This document shows, in pieces, positions 19,040-28,237 of a stretch of 64,000 nt of DNA (positions within the stretch are counted from its first letter, which is position 1; each line of letters begins with the position of its first letter). Location of the stretch: the NCBI GenBank assembly GCA_963755815.1, contig CAVWLF010000023.1:20195-84194 (forward strand). The letters run 5' to 3'. Under the pieces are notes generated by a model, which made no database searches, had not been told where the DNA came from, and saw only the letters and a list, made by a program, of their open reading frames with translations. Position numbers and translations under genes: made by a program. Source of the stretch: Palsa-506 sp963755815 (lineage in GTDB: Bacteria > Actinomycetota > Actinomycetes > Streptosporangiales > Streptosporangiaceae).

Positions 19040-19363
19040 TCAGATGAAGTCGGCCAGATCCCGCAGCAGCGCTGACTTCGGCTTGGCGCCAACGATCTCC
19101 TTGACGACCTGGCCGCCGGAGAAGACGCTCATGGTCGGGATATTCATGATCCCGTACCGCTGTGCCGTCACCGGGTTGTCGTCCACGTTCAGCTTGACGA
19201 CGCTGATCTTGTCGGCGTGCTCGGCGGCGATCTCTTCGAGCACCGGGCCGACCTGGCGGCAAGGGCCGCACCACTCGGCCCAGTAGTCCACGACGACCGG
19301 CTTCTCGCTCTTCAGCACGTCGAGCTCGAAGGTCTCGTCCGTCACTTTCTTGATTGCGCCCAC
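19040..19363 (-). CDS. trxA: Thioredoxin
   Basis: 107-aa cytosolic disulfide reductant with the active site WCGPC (Cys32, Cys35) and the cis-Pro region NIPTMSVF. It lies 71 bp after trxB on the same strand, so the two probably form a trxB-trxA operon, reduced by NADPH through TrxB. Confidence 0.96.
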   Translation of the reverse strand: MGAIKKVTDETFELDVLKSEKPVVVDYWAEWCGPCRQVGPVLEEIAAEHADKISVVKLNVDDNPVTAQRYGIMNIPTMSVFSGGQVVKEIVGAKPKSALLRDLADFI

Positions 19364-19434
19364 GGGGACTTCCTTTCGGCCTAGTTAAACGACTTGAATT
19401 ATCGGGATCCGGCGGGGTTCAGGGATTTCTGATT

Positions 19435-20367
19435 TCAGGACTCCTGGTCGGCGAGCCAGCGCTCGGCATCGAGAGCCGCCGCGCAGCCGGTCCCGGCGGC
19501 CGTCACCGCCTGCCGGTAGGTGTGGTCCACCACGTCCCCGGCCGCGAATACGCCCTCGATCGCGGTACGGGTGGAGGGCTGATCCACCATCAGGTATCCC
19601 TCCGCGTCGGTCGCCAGGATCCCGGTGAAGAGCTCACTGCGCGGGTCATGCCCGATGGCCACGAATATGCCGCTGACATCGAGAGTGCTTTCCGCGCCGG
19701 TCTTGACGTTGCGGAGCTTCAGGCTGGTCACCCGGTCCTCGCCCACCACCTCGACCACCTCGCTGTCCCAGGCAAAGCGGACCTTCGGGTTCGCGAATGC
19801 CCGATCCTGCATGATCTTCGACGCGCGCAGCGTGTCGCGGCGGTGGACGACGGTGACGGAACGGGCGAAGCGGGTCAGGAAGGTGGCTTCCTCCAGCGCC
19901 GAGTCACCGCCGCCGACGACGGCGATGTCCCGGTCGCGGAAGAAGAAGCCATCGCAGGTGGCGCACCAGGACACCCCATGGCCGGAAAGCCGCTTTTCGC
20001 CGGGAATCCCGAGCTCGCGGTAGCTGGAGCCGGTCGCGATGATCACGGCCTTGGCCAGGAACGTGTCACTGCCGGCCCGGACCACCTTCGGGCTCGCGGT
20101 CAGGTCCACCTCGGTGACATCGTCGGGCATGAGCTCAGCGCCGAATCGCTCGGCTTGCTTGCGGATCGCATCCATCAGGTCCGGGCCGAGCACGCCGTCC
20201 GGGAAACCGGGGAAGTTCTCCACTTCCGTGGTGTTCATCAGCGCGCCGCCGGAGGTGACCGAGCCTTCGAACACCAGCGGGTTCAGCCGCGCCCGCGCCG
20301 CGTACAGCGCCGCGGTATACCCGGCCGGGCCGGACCCGATGACGATGACATCCCGAACCTCGGTCAC
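19435..20367 (-). CDS. trxB: Thioredoxin-disulfide reductase
   Basis: NADPH-dependent flavoenzyme that reduces thioredoxin. 310 aa from the GTG at 20367 (MTEVRDVIVIGSGPAG). The FAD-binding GSGPAG is at the N-terminus, the redox pair is WCATCDG (Cys135, Cys138), the NADPH motif is GGGDSALEEA, and GIFVAIGHDP comes near the end. The frame stays open upstream, but the extra 88 residues are Arg-rich and unlike the family. A sigma-R type promoter sits about 35-60 bp upstream. Confidence 0.96.
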   Translation of the reverse strand: MTEVRDVIVIGSGPAGYTAALYAARARLNPLVFEGSVTSGGALMNTTEVENFPGFPDGVLGPDLMDAIRKQAERFGAELMPDDVTEVDLTASPKVVRAGSDTFLAKAVIIATGSSYRELGIPGEKRLSGHGVSWCATCDGFFFRDRDIAVVGGGDSALEEATFLTRFARSVTVVHRRDTLRASKIMQDRAFANPKVRFAWDSEVVEVVGEDRVTSLKLRNVKTGAESTLDVSGIFVAIGHDPRSELFTGILATDAEGYLMVDQPSTRTAIEGVFAAGDVVDHTYRQAVTAAGTGCAAALDAERWLADQES

Positions 20368-20400
20368 GTCGACTTGCCCTTCTCTCGTTGCATCGGCATC

Positions 20401-20427
20401 AACCGATCCTAGGGTCCGGAGATTCCC
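20401..20427 (-). promoter_or_regulatory. Sigma-R (thiol-oxidative stress) type promoter for trxBA
   Basis: Reading on the minus strand, GGGAAT is followed after exactly 18 bases by GTT. This matches the GGAAT-N18-GTT promoter that SigR uses in Streptomyces, where trxBA is a known target. The element lies about 35-60 bp upstream of the trxB start. Confidence 0.75.
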
Positions 20428-20441
20428 GCAGGATCGCCAGT

Positions 20442-21431
20442 TCAGCCGGCGCCGGACAGGCTGGCCTGCGCGATCACGTCGCTGTCTGAGCGGGAGCAGC
20501 CGGGCCCGACGACCCAGATATGCGAGCCGCCGGCCGGGGCGGCGACAACAATGATCGTGGCCGGCTTCCCCTGGTACTGGTCCACATCGACCAGCCGTAC
20601 CGCGCGGCCTGCGGCGATCCTGGCCACGCACCCCCGGAGGGTGGCCAGCGGGAGGCCCGCGAACGACCCGAAGCCCGGCGAGCTCTGCTTCGGGCCGGCC
20701 CGGGTCCCGGACTGGCCGCTATGCTCGGGCAGCGCGCTCGCGGGCGGGCTACTGATGCTCGGGCCACTGATGCTCGAGTGCCGCTGCAGCTCGCTCCCGA
20801 CCTGCGACTTGAGCAGCTCGGGCTGGAAGTTCAGGCCCGTCGAGACCGGCGTGAACGTGGCCGGCTGGCTGGCCACGTTGTAGGGCTGCGGGGGACCGAG
20901 ACTGGTCGCGCCGCGCCGGACGCCGGCGGTTGAGCCGCTGGCGCTACTGGAGCTAGCTCCGTTCGTCCCGCCCGCGAGCTGGACAGTTCCGTAGATGCCG
21001 CCGGCCACCACCGCGACTGCCGCCGCAACGGCGAGCGCGCGTGCCGCGACCGCTGACCGCAGCTCCGGCAGGCGCCAGCGACGGCCGGAGCCCGCCGGGC
21101 CGGCGTGCCGCGGCCGGCCGGGCTGACCGGGCCCGGCGGGCCGGGCGGACGGCCTGACCGGCCCGGGCCCGGCGGGCTCGAGGCCGGCGCCCGGCTGGGC
21201 GCGCCGGGCCGCCTCGGCCATCAGGGCGACCTGGATCCTGGTGGTGACCTGTTCCGGCATGGCCGGCCGGGGCGCGCTGGCCAGCATCGCGGAGACTCCG
21301 GCGAGGTCCTCGTCTAGCGCCGCGCAGCGGGCACAGCCGGCCAGGTGGGCCCGGATACGCGAGGACCGCCGGCCGCCGAGATCCCCTTCTCGGTACCTGG
21401 CGAGTGCTTCCGCGCCGACATGCCGCGTCAT
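20442..21431 (-). CDS. Zinc-finger anti-sigma factor, membrane anchored
   Basis: 329 aa. The N-terminal anti-sigma zinc finger shows HLAGCARC (HxxxCxxC type) at about residues 30-37. A Pro/Gly-rich linker follows, then one transmembrane segment (ALAVAAAVAVVAGGIYGTV, about residues 135-155) and a long extracytoplasmic Ser-rich domain ending in a conserved region with DVDQYQGKPATIIVVAA. Its ATG overlaps the stop of the sigma gene (ATGA), so the pair is translationally coupled. It probably sequesters that sigma factor at the membrane; the signal is unknown. Confidence 0.88.
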   Translation of the reverse strand: MTRHVGAEALARYREGDLGGRRSSRIRAHLAGCARCAALDEDLAGVSAMLASAPRPAMPEQVTTRIQVALMAEAARRAQPGAGLEPAGPGPVRPSARPAGPGQPGRPRHAGPAGSGRRWRLPELRSAVAARALAVAAAVAVVAGGIYGTVQLAGGTNGASSSSASGSTAGVRRGATSLGPPQPYNVASQPATFTPVSTGLNFQPELLKSQVGSELQRHSSISGPSISSPPASALPEHSGQSGTRAGPKQSSPGFGSFAGLPLATLRGCVARIAAGRAVRLVDVDQYQGKPATIIVVAAPAGGSHIWVVGPGCSRSDSDVIAQASLSGAG

Positions 21432-22138
21432 GACTGGTCTTCACCCTCTCCCTGCGCAGGTGAGACGTTGCCGGCCACTGATCGGTTCCCTGCGGGCGGC
21501 CCGGCCGCCGCGGCTGGCGGCCGTCGCAGGTGCGCGAGCCGCGGCAGCAGCCGGGCCCGTCCCCGCGCGCAGCGGCTCTTCACCGTGCCCTGGGATATGC
21601 CGAGCACCTCCGCGGCGTCGGCCACCGGGTAACCGAGCATGTCCACGAGCACGAGAGCGGCCTGCTGGTCGGCGGGCAGCGTCCGCAGCGCCGCCATCAC
21701 ATCCATAGTCGTGTCGCTGGCCGAGGTGGGGTCCGGGATAGCCCGTCCCAGGGCCAGGTTGTCCAGCGTCCGCTCGTCAGTGCCGCCCGTGGCCGGCCGC
21801 GCGGCCTTGCGGCGCAGCCGGTCGAGGCAGGCGTTGACGACGATCCGGTGCAGCCAGGTGGTCACGGCCGAATCGCCGCGGAAGCTGCCGGCCCGGCGGA
21901 AGGCCGAGATCATCGCGTCCTGCAGGGCGTCGGCGGCGTCCTCCGGATCCGCGAGCGTCCGCAGCGCTACCGCCCAGAGCCGGTCGCGGTGGCGCAGGAA
22001 GAGCTGGCTGAAGGCGTCAGGATCACCTTCAACGTGGCGTCTGAGCAGCTCCGCATCGGATGGCTGAGGGTCCGGAGCGACGCTCTGGCCGGGCCGGGAG
22101 TGCCCCGTCTGGGTGCCGCCCGCCTCGTGCGGTTCCGT
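21428..22138 (-). CDS. sigM: ECF RNA polymerase sigma factor, SigM-type (start codon unresolved)
   Basis: Region 2 is visible as DAFSQLFLRHRDRLWAVALR, DAADALQDAMISAFRRA and TTWLHRIVVNACLDRLRRK. Region 4 is ALRTLPADQQAALVLVDMLGYPVADAAEVLGISQGTVKSRCARGRARL. The order sigma, anti-sigma, trxBA matches the sigM locus of actinomycetes. Nothing upstream of region 2 in this frame is ATG, GTG or TTG. The best ribosome binding site, GGGGAGG (22145-22151), sits 6 bases before an ACG at 22136-22138, which I use as the provisional start. A lost base or a non-standard start would explain this. Confidence 0.87.
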   Translation of the reverse strand, partial: TEPHEAGGTQTGHSRPGQSVAPDPQPSDAELLRRHVEGDPDAFSQLFLRHRDRLWAVALRTLADPEDAADALQDAMISAFRRAGSFRGDSAVTTWLHRIVVNACLDRLRRKAARPATGGTDERTLDNLALGRAIPDPTSASDTTMDVMAALRTLPADQQAALVLVDMLGYPVADAAEVLGISQGTVKSRCARGRARLLPRLAHLRRPPAAAAGPPAGNRSVAGNVSPAQGEGEDQS

Positions 22139-22223
22139 CGCCGTCCTCCCCTCGGCCCGGCGCGGCAGCCGCGCCGCCTGCTTCCCGGTTCGTCCTGGCT
22201 GGCCTGTTCCGGCAGGCGCTCGG

Positions 22224-23760
22224 TCAGCCCGAGCCTCGCATGATGGTGTTGAAAATCTCGGCCTGGTACTGGTCCGGCGGGCCGCCCGCCTCCGGCGGAA
22301 GGCGGGTAAACCAGATCAGCACGTATCTTCCGGTGGCCGCGGAGTCGGACCGGAAGATGTGCGCGCCGCCCGGCAGGTTGCCCGCGCTGGCGACGGTCGT
22401 GAAGTTGGCGTCTGACTTCTGCGCGGTGCTGCCGTCGTTGCCCACCGCGATGGACACGCTGGCCCCGGCCGTCGGCCCGAGCAGCACCTTCACCGAACTC
22501 AGCCGTACCTGCTTACCCATGTCAAGGAGGAGCCCGGACCCGGTCTTGAGCCCGCCGAACACCGGATTGCCGCGGTAGAACTGCGTCTTCCACGCGGTGC
22601 GAGAGCTTCCGTCGATCGCCATGCTCGCATCGGCGCTGGTCTCGTCCAGGCCCTGCGCGCTGACCGGCTTCAGGATCGGGGCCGGGGGGGCCGCGGAGTG
22701 ACTGGCCGAGGGACTCTGGCCGGCCGGGCTGCTGGCCGTGAGGCGAGGGCCGCAAGGCCAGGGCCGCCGCGGTCACCGCCGCCACCACGGCCAGCACCAG
22801 CAACGCCACGACGCCGGTCTTCACCCGGGAGGCGGGCGTGCGACGGCGGGGCTCGGGCCGCCTGGAACCGTCCCGCGGGGGCGCCGGACGCCCATCACGA
22901 GCCCAGTATTCGCCCGCCGGGGCGCCGATCGGGCCGGTGTCGTCGAACTCGGCGGCTCGCGAGGGCGACCGCTGCGGGCTTGCCTTGGGCGGCGGGGTCG
23001 GCGGAATCGCGGCCGACAGCGCTCCGGCCAGCTGCCCGGGCGTCGTGAGCGGAACGCTGCCGCGGCGATCCTGCTGGAACAGCGCCTGGCAGGTGATGTC
23101 GTCGAGCACCGTGGGAACGCCGGCCCGGACCTGACGCGGGCTGCAGGGCACGCCGTCCGCTACCGGCGCGGGCGGCAGCGCCGTGATCTCCGGGCCCGGC
23201 CAGTGGCCGGTCAGCGCCGCGTAGAGCAGCCTGGCCAGGCCGCGCGTGTCGGCGAGCGCGGGATCATCATCGGTGACGTCGCCCAGGGCGGCGTCAATGC
23301 CGACACCGACGATCTTGACCCCGCCGCCGGACGTCCAGCGGAGCGATCCGGGAACCAGGCAGAGGTGCGAGAGCCCGGCGGCATGGGCCGCCGAGAGCGC
23401 GGCCGCGGCCTCGGCCACGATCTGCGCGCCGCGCGATGGATCGAGCGGGCCGCCCGCGAGCAGATCATCGAGCGGCTCTCCGGCCGCCCACTCCATCACG
23501 ATGTAGGCGCGGTCCCAGTCATCCTCGACGTCAAACACCTGGGTCAGGCGCGCGTCGGTGAGCCGGCTGGCCGCGCGCGCGGCCGTGACCACCTCGGTGA
23601 TACGCGGGAACCCGGGCGCGAAGGTGAATACCGTGACCGCCCGGGCGAGTATCTCGTCGATGGCCTTCCACGCAGCCCAGCCATCATCAGCGGCGATCCG
23701 GTCCTCGAGCCGGTAGCGGCCGCCGAGCCGGGTGCCTGGCTCAGAGATGAACGTGCTCAT
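22224..23760 (-). CDS. Membrane pseudokinase with C-terminal discoidin-like domain (frame broken once)
   Basis: The N-terminal part reads from 23760 and resembles a Ser/Thr kinase fold (GGRYRLEDRI, AYIVMEWAAGEPL). It lacks the catalytic residues: HLCLVPGSL replaces HRD, VGVGIDAAL replaces DFG, and there is no VAIK lysine. A transmembrane helix (VVALLVLAVVAAVTAAALAL) follows. The extracellular part (ILKPVSAQGLDETSADAS, AIDGSSRTAW..NPVFGGL) reads in a second frame to 22224. One extra base near 22733-22750 explains the switch. In mycobacteria a pseudokinase of this type is fused to MviN/MurJ and binds FhaA; here it is a separate gene beside murJ, so a role in controlling peptidoglycan precursor flipping is a reasonable inference. 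Confidence 0.82.
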
Positions 23761-23931
23761 TTCGTCGCATTAAGAGCGGGCCAGGCCCTCGACCTCCTTC
23801 CGAAGCCGTGCGGTCAGCCGGGCGGAGAAATCATGATGCTGCACAACATGCTAAGGGTCGCACGGCGATCCCAGCGGTCCGCGCTCCCTAGCATCGCAAA
23901 CCGTTACCTCCGGGAGACGTCGGCCGGGCCG

Positions 23932-25674
23932 TCAGCGGCGCAGCCGCGCGCCGACCGTCGAGGTGAGATCGGTCAGCTCGGTGATGCCGAACGCCTTGGC
24001 GAACAGCACGTAGAACAGCAGCGCGCCGCTGCTGGCCAGGACCACCGTGATCAGGGCGGCCATCGTCCCGGCCGGAACCACCGCGCCGACCATCACCGAG
24101 ATGGCGGCCGCGAACAGGACGCAGGGCACGGCGGACAGGTGCATCTTGACCAGGCTGATCCCGATCCGGTTGCCGTCCAGGCCGCCGATCCGCCGGCTGA
24201 GGATCCACCACCCGGCTATCGCGCCGACCAGGTTCGAGATGCCGAAGCCGATCCCCAGCCCGGCCACCACGTGCGCGGCCGGCAGCACCCTGATCGCGAT
24301 CAGGTTGGCGGTGATATTCACCACCATGGTCAGGGCACCGATCAGGGCGGGCGTGCGGCTGTCGTGCATCGCGTAGAACACCCGGAGCAGGAGCTGGAAC
24401 ATCATGTACGGAACCAGGCCGAGCGAGAACGCGGCGAACACGAAGCCGAGCAGCCGCGCGTCGTCGAACGACATGCTGCCGTACCCCAGCAGTACCTCGG
24501 CCAGCGGCGGCCCCAGTATCGCCAGCACCAGGGCGGAGGGCACGACGATCACCGACGACAGCCTGACGCCGGTGGAGAAGTCGTCGCTGACCAGCCGGTA
24601 TCTACGCTCGGCCGCATGCGCGCTCATCCTCGGCAGGAGCGCGGTGATGACCGAGATGCCCACGATCGCGTACGGCAGCTGGAAGAGCTGCCAGGCGTAG
24701 CTGTAGTCGGTGTAGCCGGCTCCGTTGACGTGATGCGCCTTCACCGCCGCCGCGTTGGCCACCCTGGTGGTGACCAGGAACGCCACCTGCGTGGTGGCGA
24801 TGTAGCCGAACATCCAGCCGGCCATCCGCCGTATCTCGGCCACTTCGGCCCGGCGGAAATCGAATCGGGGGTGCCACCGGAAGCCCACCCGGCGCAGCGC
24901 CGGTATCAGCGCGGCCGTCTGGGCGATGATCCCCAGCGTGGTGCCGATCCCCAGCAGCCGGACCTCGCTGGTGCTAATCGTGTTCGTGGTGAGGTCGAGG
25001 CCCGCCGTGGCCATGAACAGCAGGCCGACCGCGATCACCACCACGTTGTTGACCACCGGCGTCCACATCGGCGCGGCGAAGTGCCCGCGCGCGTTGAGTA
25101 TCGCCCCGGCCAGCGAGCTCACCCCGTAGAAGAAGATCTGCGGGATGAAGAAGTAGGCGAACACCACCATGACGGACCGCTCGGAGCCGTGCACGGAGGC
25201 GGCGTAAAGCTGGACCAGAGGCCCGGCCAGCAGCGTCGCCACCAGCGTGATGCCGGCCAGCGCGAGCACGCCTAGCGTGAATATCCGCTGGTCGTACCCC
25301 TCGCCCCGGTCGGCGTCCCGCTTGGACGCGCTGACCAGGAGCGGAACGACGACACTGGTCAGGATGCCGCCGAGGGCCAGATTGTAGACCACGTTCGGCA
25401 GCGTGTTGGCGTTGTTGTACGCGTCGGCCAGGGTGGCGGCGCCCAGCGCGTAACCGAACACCGCCGTCCGGAAGAAGCCGGTGACTCGCGAGACCAGCGT
25501 GCCGGCCGCCATGATGCCGCTGGAGCGGACCAGGCTGGCGTTATCCTCGTGCGCCCGGTCCGCCTCGGCGGCCAGCGCATCTTCGGCGGCGGCCAGCCCA
25601 TCCAGGCCGGCCTCATCCGGCCCGCTGCCGCTCTCAGCGGCGGTCGGTCCTGCCGGGGACGCTGGCGTACTCAT
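23932..25674 (-). CDS. murJ: Lipid II flippase MurJ (MviN)
   Basis: 580 aa, polytopic with about 14 transmembrane segments. The family pattern includes GTLVSRVTGFFRTAVFGYALG, DAYNNANTLPNVVYNLALGGIL and VRLSSVIVVPSALVLAILGPPLAEVLLGYG. It moves lipid II across the membrane. The ATG at 25674 is preferred, as GGAGG lies 7 bases upstream; an ATG at 25698 is possible. It overlaps the preceding DUF6049 gene by 41 bp, and the pseudokinase follows by 171 bp, so the three are likely co-expressed. Confidence 0.95.
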   Translation of the reverse strand: MSTPASPAGPTAAESGSGPDEAGLDGLAAAEDALAAEADRAHEDNASLVRSSGIMAAGTLVSRVTGFFRTAVFGYALGAATLADAYNNANTLPNVVYNLALGGILTSVVVPLLVSASKRDADRGEGYDQRIFTLGVLALAGITLVATLLAGPLVQLYAASVHGSERSVMVVFAYFFIPQIFFYGVSSLAGAILNARGHFAAPMWTPVVNNVVVIAVGLLFMATAGLDLTTNTISTSEVRLLGIGTTLGIIAQTAALIPALRRVGFRWHPRFDFRRAEVAEIRRMAGWMFGYIATTQVAFLVTTRVANAAAVKAHHVNGAGYTDYSYAWQLFQLPYAIVGISVITALLPRMSAHAAERRYRLVSDDFSTGVRLSSVIVVPSALVLAILGPPLAEVLLGYGSMSFDDARLLGFVFAAFSLGLVPYMMFQLLLRVFYAMHDSRTPALIGALTMVVNITANLIAIRVLPAAHVVAGLGIGFGISNLVGAIAGWWILSRRIGGLDGNRIGISLVKMHLSAVPCVLFAAAISVMVGAVVPAGTMAALITVVLASSGALLFYVLFAKAFGITELTDLTSTVGARLRR

Positions 25675-27944
25675 CCGGATCCTCCGGTGGATGCTCATTA
25701 TCGGCGCGGTCTGTCACGACGCTATCGGCTCCGCCGGCCAGGCTGGTCGATTCCGGCCCGCCGGAGTCACCGGGATCCGGGCCGCCGGAGGCGGGCGCGG
25801 GCGCCTCGCCCCGGCCGTGCCGGAGCGCCCGCCGGACCGAGGTCAGCACGAACACGCCGAGCGCGGCGCCGATGATGACCAGGGCGAGCGTGCCGAAGTG
25901 CGTCGCCTGCACGGTCAGCGTGACCGGGTGGCCCGGCAGCGGCGCTCCCTCGGGCGTGCGCAGGCTCAGCTGGATCGTGGTGGATCCCACCGTGCCCGCC
26001 CGGACGTGCAGCTTGAGCGTCACGTCGGCGCCGCGGGGTACGGTCACGCTGCCGGGCGGCAGCGTGACGGTGATGCGCCCGCCGCCGGGGGGGAGCGTGA
26101 CGTGCAGCCGGACCCGCACCGGGTACGGCAGCCCGTTCGTGATGGACACCGGCAGCGTGCCCGACAGGCCGCCCAGGGTGACCCGTTCCGGATCGATGAT
26201 CATGACCGAGCTTTCCTGGTCGGTCACGTAGGCGGAGACCCGGCCGAGCAGGTGCCGAGCCCGGCGGGTGCCGGCCCTGGTGCCGCGCCAGGCCGACGAC
26301 ACCACGGTCATGATCGCCGGGCTCAGCGCCGGGTCCGGCCGCAGCCGGATGCTCTGCAGCAGCGCGGCGCTTTTGGATACCCGCTTGACCCCGGCCAGCA
26401 GCCCGGCCCTGAGCTCGTTCTTGCCGCTTACCTGCAGGAGCTTGCGGTGCACCTGTCCCGGGCCCGGCCGGCGGCGGCCAGCCGGGGCAGGCTGACCGGC
26501 CTGAGCCAGGGCGCGGTGACGGTACTTTCCAGCAGCTGGCCGGCCAGGCCGGCCGGCGGATCCCAGTCCCGCGGCGGGGCCACCACGACGGAGCGGGCGA
26601 GGGCGGGCCGCTCCGCGGCAACCATGGCGGTCTCGGCCAGGAAGCGCTGCGCAACGGCGAAGGACGACGGGCCGGCCGACGCCTGGCCGCGGTCCGCCGT
26701 GCCGAGGATCTGCGTGATCGTGTCGTCGGCCAGCAGCACGTGCATGCGCGGCCCTTCCCCGGACGGTGTCGTCGTTACCGCGCCGGGGGTGAAGTTCTGG
26801 CTGGGAGACGGCGGCATCGTCGCGCTGCCGAGCACGACGGTGCTGACTCCGCTGATGGCCAGGCTATTCAGGACGGCGTAGTTGGCGATTCCGTCGGCCG
26901 GCCAGGCCAGCCCCGGGAGTTCCTTCGAGTGGTCTCCGCCCGCGGCCGCGCCGCCGGCCAGGGTGAAGTTACGGCCGAGGATCCTGGTCGCGGTAACGCG
27001 GCCGGCCGTGAACGCGCGGGCCAGTTCGCTATTCAGGCCCCGGTGGACCATCGCCGCCACGTCGACGTCCGCGTAGGGGGTCACGAAGACCGGGTGGCCG
27101 GCCGTGGCGGCCTTCAGCCCGGCCAGCCAGCTCTGCGCCGCCCCGCTGGCCGGCGGCTGCTCCGGCCCGTGCAGGCCGCGGTCCCGCCGAACTGATACGG
27201 GCTGCTCATGGTCTGCGCGCTGGCCAGCAGGGCCGGGTCAATTGACCAGGTCAGATGCGCACGGGCGGCGTATGCGCGGCCCGCGGTGAGCAATTCGGAC
27301 AGCCGGCCGGCGGCGCCGAAGCTGCCGGCCAGGTTATTGGTCAGCAGGCCGCCGCAGGCGGACTGCTGCGGGGCGTTGATCATCGGCCAGATCCACGCGA
27401 TGTCCTGGCGTACCGGGTCGAGCGCGCGCTTGCCCGGCCAGAACGGCAGGAAGGTACGGCTGGTCACCAGGGCCGTGCCGGCCGCGCTGTCCGCCTCCGC
27501 GGCCAGCGGGTAGACGCCGAACTGGGTCAGGCCAAGCTGACGCGTCCGCACGGAGATCGACCAGTCGGCCGTCACGTGCGGGGCCAGCATGCGGAGAGCG
27601 GACGTGGCCGCGCCGGGTACCGGGAAGTCCGCCGCGACGGTCCGGCCGTCGGCATAGAACTGAAGCTCGTCCCGGCTGGCAAAGGGGGTGCTCGACGACC
27701 GGAGCCGCACGGTCATGCCGGTAATCGGCGCGCCGGAGGTGTTCGTCACCGTCCCTCTGACAATCACCGGCTGGCCGGGCACGGCATAGGCCGGCGTGAT
27801 CGAGGTAATCGCGAGCGACACGGGAAGTGACCCGCGCTGCTGCGACCCGGCCGCCGGGGCCGCCGCGGCCGGGCCCGCCGCGGCGAGCATCAGGGCCGCG
27901 GGCAGCAGCGCCAGCGCGATCGCCGTCCAGGCCTGCCGCCTCAC
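25634..27944 (-). CDS. DUF6049 secreted/membrane protein (frame broken twice)
   Basis: One gene is spread over three frames. Frame 1 (27944 to about 27165) has a signal peptide (ALALLPAALMLAAAGPAAA) and an Ig-like domain. Frame 2 (about 27165 to 26455) continues with SWLAGLKAATAGHPVFVTPYADVDVAAM and a central domain. Frame 3 (about 26455 to 25634) has VHRKLLQVSGKNELRAG, a second beta domain, a C-terminal transmembrane helix (FGTLALVIIGAALGVFVLTSVRRAL) and an acidic tail. Each junction lacks one base. The position between cca and murJ matches DUF6049 genes of actinomycetes. The function is unknown, probably envelope-related given the murJ linkage. Confidence 0.8.
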
Positions 27945-28228
27945 TTGCGCTCCGGCTGGATGCCGCCGCGGCCCGGTGAGTGGCCGTCACGGCGGCCTGC
28001 CCGGGCCCGGGCCGGGTGCAGGCGGGCGGAGCGGCGACGGGGCATGGCGGAAATGTTATTGCCGTTCGCCGGGTGCCGGCGGGCAGGCCGGGCAGAGTCG
28101 GTTCCGGCGGGGCGGCCTGGTACCCGGTACGGCCGGCCTGAGCGCGCGGTACGGGCGGGAAGGGCCCTTCGAACGTCCTTCACGAGTTCCTCCGGGCTAC
28201 CCGGGTTTCCCAAGTTTACGTCCAGCAC
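27941..28228 (-). CDS. Possible small basic protein upstream of DUF6049
   Basis: A 95-codon frame from an ATG at 28228 begins MLDVNLGNPGSPEELVKDV and turns strongly Arg/Pro/His-rich. Its stop overlaps the DUF6049 start (GTGA), which favours coupling. The composition is otherwise what random high-GC frames give, and no family is recognised. If it is not real, this roughly 290-bp stretch is just the divergent promoter region of cca and DUF6049. Confidence 0.25.
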   Translation of the reverse strand: MLDVNLGNPGSPEELVKDVRRALPARTARSGRPYRVPGRPAGTDSARPARRHPANGNNISAMPRRRSARLHPARARAGRRDGHSPGRGGIQPERK

Positions 28229-28237
28229 CTACCCTCA

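Noticed and set aside
22738..25275. 845-codon plus-strand frame opposite the pseudokinase and murJ
   Set aside because: Asp/Arg/His/Gln-rich shadow of two well-supported minus-strand genes.
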